This document shows positions 6,568-12,739 of a stretch of DNA of 12,875 bases, piece after piece. A model generated the notes under the pieces. It saw only the letters and a program-made list of their open reading frames with translations, made no database searches and was not told the origin of the DNA. Both the position numbers and the translations under genes were made by a program. This DNA comes from Deltaproteobacteria bacterium (lineage in GTDB: Bacteria; Desulfobacterota; SM23-61), in NCBI GenBank assembly GCA_026388915.1, contig JAPLIW010000444.1, positions 1-12,875 of the forward strand. Direction: 5' to 3'. Each line of letters starts with the position of its first letter. The first letter of the stretch is position 1.

Positions 6568-6569
6568 AT

Positions 6570-7172
6570 TTATTTTTCCAAGAGTTCGGTGTTCCAGTAC
6601 GAAACATCGACCATGAAGTCGAGGAAGGGGGCCCATTCCCGGCGCATCACTGCCGGGACCGAAAGACTGATCGGGGGCGTCCAGGCCGGCTTGCGCGGCT
6701 GGGTGATTAGCCTCATCCGGGCCTCCGTGGGCGTTCTCCCGCCCTTCCGGCGGTTGCACTCATGGCAGCTGCACACCACGTTCTCCCAGGTGGACGTCCC
6801 TCCCTGGGCGCGGGGGACCACGTGATCCAGGTTGAGTTCATTCCGGGAGAACCTGTGCCCGCAATACTGGCAGATACTCTTGTCCCGGGCAAAGATGTTG
6901 TACCGGCTGAAACGCACCCGGCGCTTGGGGACCCGGTCGTAGGCTAGCAGAAGGATGACTCTCGGGACCTTGATCACCCGGTCCACCAGCCCGAGGGTCT
7001 CGTCGTTCCGCTCGATGGTGATCTGACTCCAGCTCTCGTAATCAAAAGTTTCGTATTGGGCATTCACCGCTTTGGCTATGCCCGCGTAGAGCAGGCAGAA
7101 AGCCCTTTTGACCGTGGTCACGTGGACGGGCAGGTACGATTTGTTGAGGACTAAAACGTGCGCGTCGACCAT
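6570..7172 (-). CDS. HNH endonuclease family protein
   Basis: Predicted zinc-supported HNH nuclease fold of the widespread stand-alone type; its cellular role is not established and I see no restriction, toxin or mobile-element partner. It has 200 residues. The N-terminal half (VLVLNKSYLPVHVTTVKRAF onward) is the domain typical of this chromosomal family. The HNH core lies at 101-141: CQYCG (C101, C104), LDHVVPRAQGG (H117), WENVV (N131), CSCHECN (C136, C139, N140), giving two CxxC zinc knuckles around the His-Asn pair. The start at 7172 has AAGAGGT a few bases upstream. It is flanked on both sides by 7-bp repeat arrays. The catalytic residues appear intact, so it is likely active. Confidence 0.9.
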   Translation of the reverse strand: MVDAHVLVLNKSYLPVHVTTVKRAFCLLYAGIAKAVNAQYETFDYESWSQITIERNDETLGLVDRVIKVPRVILLLAYDRVPKRRVRFSRYNIFARDKSICQYCGHRFSRNELNLDHVVPRAQGGTSTWENVVCSCHECNRRKGGRTPTEARMRLITQPRKPAWTPPISLSVPAVMRREWAPFLDFMVDVSYWNTELLEK

Positions 7173-7189
7173 ATCTAACCTCTTCCCAT

Positions 7190-7217
7190 GCGGAATGGCG
7201 AATGCGGAATGCGGAAT
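7190..7217 (+). repeat. Four-unit 7-bp array, left arm of split inverted pair
   Basis: Units GCGGAAT, GGCGAAT, GCGGAAT, GCGGAAT, exactly 28 bp. Its likely inverted partner is at 7395-7422, now separated by 177 bp, of which 137 bp is a MITE-like element. It lies about 17 bp upstream of the HNH gene start. Confidence 0.8.
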
Positions 7218-7251
7218 TGAAAGCTCATAAAATAGTCCATGGTATCCAATT

Positions 7252-7388
7252 TTGATGGCCTCGTAAAAACTCCGAAAACCCCTTTTCCCGTCATTCCGGC
7301 GAAAGCCGGAATCCAGTTATTCCAAGAAATTATCAAGTCTCTGGACTCCGGTTTTCACCGGAGTGACGACTTCTTACGAGTTCATCAA
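7252..7388. mobile_element. MITE-like element, 137 bp
   Basis: The terminal inverted repeats are TTGATGGCCTCGTAAAAA (7252-7269) and, read inward on the other strand, TTGATGAACTCGTAAGAA (7388-7371); 15 of 18 positions match. Inside are two further inverted segments, 7290-7316 and 7341-7367, each itself a hairpin: ATTCCGGC-GAAA-GCCGGAAT and, on the opposite strand, ACTCCGGT-GAAA-ACCGGAGT. No protein is encoded, so any mobility would need a transposase in trans. A clear target-site duplication is not visible. Repeats with a GTCATTCC...GGAATCCAG core are known as dispersed elements in many Proteobacteria-like genomes. The right end lies within the 3' end of selA and contains its stop codon. Confidence 0.7.
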
Positions 7389-8834
7389 TTTTCTATTCCG
7401 CACTCCGAATTCCGCATTCCCTAAGGCCTTCTTCACCGCCTCCAAGAGGGCTGTTTCTTCTTCCTTGGCCACGGTTCGAAGGTCCAGGAGAACTTCCTCC
7501 TCCTTCACCCGGGCCATCACCGGTGGTTCGCTCCGGCGCAGCCTCTCCTCCAGAGCGGCGGCGGAAAGTTTTAAAGGCCGGATGGCCACCACCCGGGTCG
7601 GCAGCTCCTGCAGGGGCAAAGCCCCGCCCCCTACCTGAGAGCTATCTTCCCGGAGCGTAATCTGGCATTCGCCGGATATTTCCTTGCTCACCTTCCTCTG
7701 AAAGCGTCTCGCCCGGGTCGCCAGCTCCTTTAACGGGCAGGTCAGCATTCCGAGGGCCGGGAGGGCGCTCAGGACCCGGCTCTCATCCAGGTAAACCCGG
7801 AGGGTGGATTCCAGGGCCGCCAGGGTGAGCTTGTCGATCCGCAGCGCCCGGTTCAGAGGGTTCTTCTTGATTGGATCGATGAATTTTTTCTTGCCCAGGA
7901 TGATGCCCGCCTGAGGACCTCCCAGGAGCTTGTCTCCGCTGAAGGTAACTACATCCACCCCTGCCTGGAGGGTCTCCTGCACCGTGGGCTCGTGCTCGAT
8001 TCCGTAGGGAGAGAGGTCGATAAAACATCCGCTCCCCAGGTCTTCCATCACCGGCAGGCCGCGGGCGCCCCCCAGGTCCGCCAGGTCTTTCAGGAGAACT
8101 TCGGCGGTAAAACCCAGGATTCGAAAATTGCTGGTATGGACTTTCAGCAGGAGAGCCGTCTCCCCGGTTATGGCCTGCTCGTAATCGCGCAGATGGGTGC
8201 GGTTGGTCGTACCCACCTCCACCAGACGGGCCCCGCTCTTTCTCATGACATCGGGGATGCGGAAGGAGCCCCCGATTTCCACCAGCTGTCCCCGGGAGAC
8301 GATGACTTCCTTTCCTTCGGCCAGACTGTTCAGGGCCAGAAAGACGGCTCCGGCATTGTTATTCACTACCAGCCCGGATTCGGCCCCGGAGATCCGGCAA
8401 AGGAGCTCTTCCACATGTCCGTAACGGGACCCCCGTTCCCCTCTCTCCAGATCCAGTTCCAGGTTGGAGTAACCGCCGGCGATCTCCACCAGGTTTCGAA
8501 GGGCCTCCTCCGGCAGAGGAGCCCTTCCCAGGTTGGTATGGAGGACCACCCCGGTGGCGTTGATCACCGGGCGCAGGGAGGGCCGAAAGGTCGCCGCCAC
8601 TTCCTCAGTAACGGCATGCGTCCACTGATCCGCAGTCAGGCTTGCCGCAGTGGCAGCCTCTTCTTCGACCCCCTGCAGGATGGTCCGGCGCTTTTCGCCC
8701 AGAACCTTCCGGATGGAATCGACCACCAGGGGCCGGGAATGAATTTTCAGAAGAGTCTCGATCGGGGGGCGATGGAGAAGCTCGTCAACCGCCGGGAGGG
8801 TTCGCAGGTACCTTTGTCTGGCTTCAGGCTCCAT
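7374..8834 (-). CDS. selA: L-seryl-tRNA(Sec) selenium transferase
   Basis: Pyridoxal phosphate enzyme that converts seryl-tRNA(Sec) to selenocysteinyl-tRNA(Sec) using selenophosphate, so the organism should make selenoproteins. It has 486 residues, full length. The N-terminal domain (MEPEARQRYLRTLPAVDELL) is followed by INATGVVLHTNLGRAPL (91-107), ERGSRYGHVEELL near 135, VVNNNAGAVFLAL (156-168), and the PLP lysine in FSGDKLLGGPQAG (K302). ATG 8834 starts 9 bases after the alcohol dehydrogenase stop, so the two are co-transcribed. The true family end is probably near residue 471 (LLEAVKKALG). Residues 472-480 come from a 7-bp repeat array, and 483-486 plus the TAA stop come from the MITE end. 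selB, selC and selD are not in the window. Confidence 0.96.
   Translation of the reverse strand: MEPEARQRYLRTLPAVDELLHRPPIETLLKIHSRPLVVDSIRKVLGEKRRTILQGVEEEAATAASLTADQWTHAVTEEVAATFRPSLRPVINATGVVLHTNLGRAPLPEEALRNLVEIAGGYSNLELDLERGERGSRYGHVEELLCRISGAESGLVVNNNAGAVFLALNSLAEGKEVIVSRGQLVEIGGSFRIPDVMRKSGARLVEVGTTNRTHLRDYEQAITGETALLLKVHTSNFRILGFTAEVLLKDLADLGGARGLPVMEDLGSGCFIDLSPYGIEHEPTVQETLQAGVDVVTFSGDKLLGGPQAGIILGKKKFIDPIKKNPLNRALRIDKLTLAALESTLRVYLDESRVLSALPALGMLTCPLKELATRARRFQRKVSKEISGECQITLREDSSQVGGGALPLQELPTRVVAIRPLKLSAAALEERLRRSEPPVMARVKEEEVLLDLRTVAKEEETALLEAVKKALGNAEFGVRNRKLMNS
7395..7422 (-). repeat. Four-unit 7-bp array inside the selA 3' end
   Basis: Plus-strand units are ATTCCGC, ACTCCGA, ATTCCGC, ATTCCCT; on the minus strand this is AGGGAAT, GCGGAAT, TCGGAGT, GCGGAAT, again 28 bp. 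It encodes SelA residues 472-480. The six bases before it (TTTTCT, 7389-7394) are identical to those before the array at 6540, which supports a common element structure. Confidence 0.75.
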
Positions 8835-8843
8835 ATCCCCCCG

Positions 8844-10010
8844 TCACCATGCGGCCAGCAGAACAGGAACAATCTCCTCGGGATCGGTGACCCTGCGGAG
8901 GTTGGATTTCATGCCGGGGTCGCCCAGCGCCAATTTGGCCACTTCCAGCATATTCTCCCGGGGAATGTTAACCTGGGAAAGCTTCTGCGGAAGCCCGGTA
9001 TTTTTGGTAAATACTTCCACGGCCTGGACCGTCATCTCCCCGATCTGCGCATCGCTCTTCCCCTTCACGTCCAGGCCGAAGGCTTCGGCCACCTGCCGGT
9101 ATCGGGGAGCGCTGACCGGCATGTTGAAACGCATGCCGTGAGGCAGAAGGATGGAATTCGCCAGCCCGTGGTGAAGCCCGTACATTCCCCCCAGGGCATG
9201 GGCCATTCCGTGCACGCAGCCCACCAGGGCGTTCTGGAAGGCCATTCCTCCCAGGGTCGCAGCGATGGCCAGCATCCCCCGCGCCTCCACGTCATCGGGC
9301 TTCTGAAGACTGACGGGCAGATACTGAACGACGAGCCGGATGGCCTGGTAAGCCAGGGCGTCGGAAATCGGCTCGTAGAAGCGGGCATGAAAACTCTCAA
9401 TGCCGTGAGACATGGCATCCATGGCCGTGGCCGCGGTCATCTGCGGGGGAAGGCTGACCGTGAGTAAAGGATCCAGGATCGCCACCGGAGGAATCAGGCC
9501 AGGGTCGGACAGCAGTCTTTTCTCCCTGGCCTCGTGATCCTTGACGGTGGCGAACTGGGTCACTTCGCTGGCCGTCCCGGAAGTGGTGGGAACGGCGATG
9601 TGGGGGACGATGGGCTCCCCGATCTTCCCGATGCCCACGAATTCCCGCAGGTCCTCTTTCCCTTTTTTGGCCAGGACGCCGATACCCTTGGCCGTATCCA
9701 TGGAGGATCCGCCCCCGATGGAGATGAGGCCGTCCGCGCCCTTTTCCCGGAAAACCCCGGCCCCCCGGCTGACCACCTGCAGGGAGGAGTCCGGAATGGC
9801 TTCCCCGAAGAGTCCGGCAGCCCGGTCCCCCAGGGTCTCCATCAGGGTCTTTACCATGGCGCTGTCTTTCAGGGTCCCGTCCGTGACCACCAGCGCCTTT
9901 TTCATCCCCAGGCCGTCCATCTCTTTGACCACTTCTTGGAGAGAGCCGGCCCCGAAGACGATCCGTGTGGGAACGTGAAAATTGAAGGTGAACCGGTCTT
10001 TGTAGGTCAT
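8844..10010 (-). CDS. Iron-containing alcohol dehydrogenase
   Basis: Group III NAD(P)-dependent alcohol dehydrogenase, interconverting an alcohol and an aldehyde or ketone in the cytosol; the substrate cannot be assigned. It has 388 residues, the standard size. The dinucleotide-binding loop GGGSSMD is at 99-105, followed by PTTSGTASEVTQFA (141-154). All metal ligands are present: D198 and H202 in MDAMSHGIES, H267 in CVHGMAHALGG, H281 in LHHGLANS, with the same internal spacing as in FucO-type enzymes, and H271 at the catalytic position. The start overlaps the upstream small gene's stop as ATGA, and selA follows 9 bp after its stop. It is the middle gene of a three-gene operon. Alternative names in the family (butanol, lactaldehyde, 1,3-propanediol dehydrogenase) cannot be told apart here. 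Confidence 0.94.
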   Translation of the reverse strand: MTYKDRFTFNFHVPTRIVFGAGSLQEVVKEMDGLGMKKALVVTDGTLKDSAMVKTLMETLGDRAAGLFGEAIPDSSLQVVSRGAGVFREKGADGLISIGGGSSMDTAKGIGVLAKKGKEDLREFVGIGKIGEPIVPHIAVPTTSGTASEVTQFATVKDHEAREKRLLSDPGLIPPVAILDPLLTVSLPPQMTAATAMDAMSHGIESFHARFYEPISDALAYQAIRLVVQYLPVSLQKPDDVEARGMLAIAATLGGMAFQNALVGCVHGMAHALGGMYGLHHGLANSILLPHGMRFNMPVSAPRYRQVAEAFGLDVKGKSDAQIGEMTVQAVEVFTKNTGLPQKLSQVNIPRENMLEVAKLALGDPGMKSNLRRVTDPEEIVPVLLAAW

Positions 10011-10261
10011 GATTCCCGCTCCAGGTCAGGGTCTAAGATCTCCACGAGCTCGATGAGATCCTTATTAATGGCCAGATAGGCCTTCGGAGAGGCAAAATCT
10101 TTTGATTCCACATCGGTCAGGCTGATAAACTGGCGCTCGTCGTTCATCACGTCGGAAATCCGGATGTGGTCCTTCGGCAGATAAATGGTTCCCGTATAGG
10201 CCGAACCAACCGTCTTGATCCAGGCCCTGACTTTTTTGAATTGAGGCTTCTTTTCCTTCAT
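10007..10261 (-). CDS. Small conserved-looking protein of unknown function
   Basis: It has 84 residues, charged, with no signal peptide or membrane segment. The pattern VRAWIKTVGSAYTGTIYLP, then IRISDVMNDERQFISLTDVES and a final YLAINKDLIELVEIL, suggests a small all-beta domain of alternating strands. I have seen similar small proteins in Desulfobacterota-type genomes but cannot name a function. The frame is open back to ATG 10312, but that codon lies inside the -10 box at 10308-10313, so the transcript should begin downstream of it. ATG 10261 has GGAGG eight bases upstream and is the preferred start. Its stop overlaps the alcohol dehydrogenase start (ATGA), so the two are translationally coupled. 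It is the first gene of the operon ending in selA. Confidence 0.8.
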   Translation of the reverse strand: MKEKKPQFKKVRAWIKTVGSAYTGTIYLPKDHIRISDVMNDERQFISLTDVESKDFASPKAYLAINKDLIELVEILDPDLERES

Positions 10262-10307
10262 GCCCTTTTCCTCCGGGGGCTGCGGGTCTGGGGCCTTCTT
10301 GTAACTC

Positions 10308-10337
10308 ATCATAATTAAAGGGATATGCCCTTGTCAA
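10308..10337 (-). promoter_or_regulatory. Strong sigma-70 promoter of the small gene-ADH-selA operon
   Basis: On the minus strand a perfect -35 box TTGACA (10337-10332) is followed after 18 bp by TATGAT (10313-10308, 5 of 6). Transcription should begin near 10301, leaving a leader of about 40 bases with GGAGG before ATG 10261. The position rules out the upstream ATGs at 10309 and 10312 as start codons. Confidence 0.7.
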
Positions 10338-10412
10338 GAAATATGTGGGGGGGGCTTAGCCCGGACCTGTCCTGAATCATTGGATTCTTTCCGGTGACTG
10401 TTTAAAATGATA

Positions 10413-10418
10413 TATAAT
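10413..10418 (+). promoter_or_regulatory. -10 box for the 102-residue unknown gene
   Basis: A perfect TATAAT (10413-10418) sits in an AT-rich stretch; no good -35 lies 16-18 bp upstream (TTCCGG-like only). Initiation near 10425 would place the ATG at 10407 upstream of the transcript and leave the GTG at 10440 with GGGGAGG as the start. Confidence 0.5.
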
Positions 10419-10439
10419 AAGACATGCCGGGGAGGTTCC

Positions 10440-10748
10440 GTGAAGCGATCATGGATTCGCCCCGCGGGTTCCAAAAAATTTGACTTTTCCGCTGCAAGGG
10501 AATATCCTTTTTGGGTTGGGTTAGTCTATTGGAGGTGTGATTTGTTTTTTAAGAACCGGACCAACGGCAAACTTACCGAAGCAGAAATCGCCTGGTTAAT
10601 GAACGCTCTGACTCCCGGGGACTGCAAGTCCTGTATCTGGCGGGAGAGGGAAGAAGATCGGTACCAGTGTTTCCCCAATGGGAATTCACCCTGCAAGGCC
10701 TTTGCCGATAAGGTATTTTACGGATTGGAGAAATCAGGTCTAATCTAA
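10440..10748 (+). CDS. Small cysteine-containing protein of unknown function
   Basis: I do not recognise the family. From GTG 10440 it has 102 residues, no signal peptide and no membrane helix. The C-terminal half has a metal-site-like cysteine pattern: C62-x2-C65-x11-C77-x7-C85 (in DCKSCIWRE, YQCFP, SPCKAF), with C33 further upstream. A short helical stretch, KLTEAEIAWLMNALTPG (44-60), precedes it. GTG is chosen over the in-frame ATG at 10407 because GGGGAGG lies just before it and a TATAAT box overlaps the region after the ATG. The gene is divergent from the selA operon and stands alone. Its third codon positions are less GC-rich than in the neighbours, which could mean a different history. 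Zinc or iron-sulphur binding is a guess. Confidence 0.65.
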   Translation: MKRSWIRPAGSKKFDFSAAREYPFWVGLVYWRCDLFFKNRTNGKLTEAEIAWLMNALTPGDCKSCIWREREEDRYQCFPNGNSPCKAFADKVFYGLEKSGLI

Positions 10749-10795
10749 GTCCATCGATTCATAAATTCGGTAACGAATTTATTTACTCTGGACTT
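10747..10795. repeat. AT-rich hairpin right after the small gene
   Basis: The outer arms AAGTCCA (10747-10753) and TGGACTT (10789-10795) are perfect complements. The inner arms ATAAATTCG (10761-10769) and CGAATTTAT (10774-10782) pair perfectly around a GTAA loop. The 49-base structure begins within the stop codon TAA (10746-10748). No T-run follows, so it is a doubtful terminator; it may be another small palindromic repeat. Confidence 0.55.
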
Positions 10796-10951
10796 CGTGC
10801 TGAGTGAGCAATTGTATCAATGACCAGCTTGAGAATACGTCTCTGTATTTGCGAATCGAAGCACTAAGGGATATTCGCCCCACCCCCTCATCGGTTTTTC
10901 TCCCCCCCGATTCTTCCCCAGGGACCCCTTTCGCCGACCGCATTCCCGGGG
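10796..10951. other. Spacer upstream of polX
   Basis: No gene seen. The words TTCGTGCTGAG (10795-10805) and, inverted, TCGAAGCAC (10855-10864 region) suggest the remains of a palindromic repeat of the TTCGTGCTGAG...TCGAAGCAC type, interrupted and degenerate. The last part is C-rich. No tRNA or riboswitch fold is evident. Confidence 0.4.
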
Positions 10952-10957
10952 TATAAT
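10952..10957 (+). promoter_or_regulatory. -10 box of polX
   Basis: A perfect TATAAT at 10952-10957 lies 33 bases before the polX ATG, with only a weak -35 (TTTCGC-like near 10929). Initiation near 10964 would leave a short leader carrying GGAGAGGT (10977-10984), a good ribosome binding site six bases from the start. Confidence 0.5.
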
Positions 10958-10989
10958 CTTTTTATCTTTCCTCCCCGGAGAGGTCTGAC

Positions 10990-12708
10990 ATGGAAAACAA
11001 AGCCATCGCAGACGTTTTCACGGAAATCGCCGACACCCTGGAAATTCAGGGGGAAAACCCTTTTCGCGTCCGTTCCTACCGCAATGCCGCCCGGACCATC
11101 GAGGATATGAGTCAGAGCCTGGAGGCCCTGGTCAGGGCCGGGGAAAACCTGGAAGAGATTCCGGGCATCGGCAAGTCGATCAACGAAAAGATCCGGGAGC
11201 TTCTGGCCACCGGAAAGTCTCATTTTCTCGAGGAGCTTCGCTCCCAAATCCCCCCGAGCCTGACGGAGCTCCTGAAGCTGGAAGGCCTGGGGCCCAAAAA
11301 GGTAAAAGTCCTCTATGATGAACTGAACGTGGACTCCGTCGACCGTCTGGAGAAGGCCGCCCAGGCCGGGCGCCTGCGGAATCTCCCGGGCATGGGGTTG
11401 AAGACCGAAGAGAAAATTCTGAAATCCATCGAGCACTACCGCGCGGGCATGGGCCGCTTCAAGCTCTCCGTGGGGTTTCAATACGCGGAGGCCCTGCTCC
11501 GCCACCTGAAAGGGGTGGCCGGGGTCAAGCGCCTCGACCCGGCGGGAAGCTTCCGCCGTCGGAGGGAAACCATCGGCGACCTGGACATTCTGGCCATCTG
11601 CGGCAAAGGATGCAAGGTGATGGACCGGTTCGCCGGTTACGGGGACGTGGCCGAGGTGCTGGCCAGGGGGGAAACCAAGTCCAGCGTCCGGCTGAAATGC
11701 GGACTCCAGGTGGACCTGCGCGTATTAGAGGAAGAGAGCTACGGCGCGGCCCTGCACTATTTTACGGGGTCCAAGGCCCACAATGTGGCCATCCGGGAGC
11801 GGGCCAAGGAAAAAGGCCTGAAGGTCAGCGAGTATGGAGTTTTCCGGGCCAAGGATGAGAAGCGCTTGAGCGGGGCCGAAGAGGCGGACGTCTTCAAGGC
11901 CGTGGGGCTTCCCCTGATCCCCCCGGAGCTCCGCGAAGACCGGGGGGAAATCCAGGCCGCCGAAAAGGGAAAACTTCCCCGCCTGATTGAACGATCGGAC
12001 ATCCGCGGGGACCTGCAGATGCACACCACCGCCTCTGACGGGAAGAACTCCATCCTGGAGATGGCCCGCAAGGCCAAGGAGATGGGCTATGCTTACATCG
12101 CCATCACCGACCACTCCAAAGCGGTGCGGGTGGCCGGGGGGATGGATGAAAAGCAGCTGGCCAGGCACCTGAAGGAGATCGAAAAAGCCGACAGCCAGAT
12201 TTCGGGTGTCCGGATTCTCAAGGGGGTCGAAGTCGACATTCTTGCCGATGGAAGCCTGGACCTTAAGGATGATATATTGAAGGAGTGCGAGGTGGTCCTG
12301 GCTTCGGTTCACTCCCGCTTCAACATGGAAGAGGAAGAGATGACCCGGCGGGTGATCAAGGCCATCAAGAATCCGAACGTGAAAATCCTGGCCCACCCCA
12401 CGGGCCGGCTGATCCTGGAAAGGGAGCCTTTCAAGATCAACCTCAAGGAAGTCATCCAGGCAGCCATCGATCAGGGGGTGGCCGTGGAAATCAACGCCTA
12501 CCCGGACCGCCTGGACTTGAAGGACGTGGATGCCCGGATGGCCAGGGACCTGGGGGCCAGGCTGGCCATCAACACGGATGCCCACAGCGCCCCGCAGCTG
12601 GAGGTGATGAAGTTCGGGGTCTTCACCGCCCGCCGGGGCTGGATCGAGGCCAAGGATGTGATCAATACCCTGCCGCTGGAAGGACTCTTAAAGACGTTGC
12701 AGCGGTAG
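10990..12708 (+). CDS. polX: DNA polymerase/3'-5' exonuclease PolX
   Basis: Family X DNA polymerase fused to a PHP phosphoesterase, acting in gap filling and base-excision-type repair. It has 572 residues, the normal bacterial length. Domains in order: the 8-kDa-like region and helix-hairpin-helix motifs (IPGIGKSINEKIRELL 57-72, LEGLGPKKVKVLYDEL 97-112, LPGMGLKTEEKIL 132-144); the polymerase core with GSFRRRRETIGDLDI (186-200, metal ligands D197 and D199) and VDLRVL (D242); YFTGSKAHNVAIRERA (257-272); then the PHP domain from 338 with DLQMHTTASDG (H345), ITDH (D374, H375), KGVEVDIL (E414), HS (441), HP (469) and NTDAH (528-532). The first PHP His is Gln (Q343), as in some other PolX proteins. 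It is followed 31 bp later by a secreted protein gene on the same strand. Confidence 0.96.
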   Translation: MENKAIADVFTEIADTLEIQGENPFRVRSYRNAARTIEDMSQSLEALVRAGENLEEIPGIGKSINEKIRELLATGKSHFLEELRSQIPPSLTELLKLEGLGPKKVKVLYDELNVDSVDRLEKAAQAGRLRNLPGMGLKTEEKILKSIEHYRAGMGRFKLSVGFQYAEALLRHLKGVAGVKRLDPAGSFRRRRETIGDLDILAICGKGCKVMDRFAGYGDVAEVLARGETKSSVRLKCGLQVDLRVLEEESYGAALHYFTGSKAHNVAIRERAKEKGLKVSEYGVFRAKDEKRLSGAEEADVFKAVGLPLIPPELREDRGEIQAAEKGKLPRLIERSDIRGDLQMHTTASDGKNSILEMARKAKEMGYAYIAITDHSKAVRVAGGMDEKQLARHLKEIEKADSQISGVRILKGVEVDILADGSLDLKDDILKECEVVLASVHSRFNMEEEEMTRRVIKAIKNPNVKILAHPTGRLILEREPFKINLKEVIQAAIDQGVAVEINAYPDRLDLKDVDARMARDLGARLAINTDAHSAPQLEVMKFGVFTARRGWIEAKDVINTLPLEGLLKTLQR

Positions 12709-12739
12709 AAAATACGCTGAAGAGATAAGGAGATGGGGA

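Noticed and set aside
6379..6825. A 148-codon plus-strand frame crossing the heptamer pair
   Set aside because: It is open because the repeat lacks stops in all frames; the rest is antisense to the methyltransferase and HNH genes.
6570..7172. HNH protein as part of a defence or homing system
   Set aside because: No methylase, intron, intein or other defence gene is adjacent, and the family is a common chromosomal one.
6477..7422. CRISPR array
   Set aside because: The repeats are 7 bp in direct tandem without spacers, and no cas gene is present.
7239..7424. A 61-codon frame covering the MITE
   Set aside because: Translation of the repeat hairpins only; no start signal.
7992..9467. A 491-codon open frame on the plus strand, opposite selA and the alcohol dehydrogenase
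   Set aside because: It mirrors two confidently identified genes and runs across their junction; such antisense frames are expected in GC-rich coding DNA. The translation shows no recognisable domain.
7374..10010. Selenocysteine-encoding UGA near selA
   Set aside because: The dehydrogenase and the small gene end at TGA codons with no homologous continuation or SECIS-like stem after them, and the downstream start codons overlap or follow directly.
10747..10795. Intrinsic terminator of the small plus-strand gene
   Set aside because: The stem is AT-rich and lacks the following T-run, so it is listed only as a hairpin repeat.
12001..12060. Loss of a catalytic His in the PolX PHP domain (Q343)
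   Set aside because: Gln at this place is seen in other bacterial PolX proteins and the remaining PHP ligands are intact, so it is not a sign of decay.
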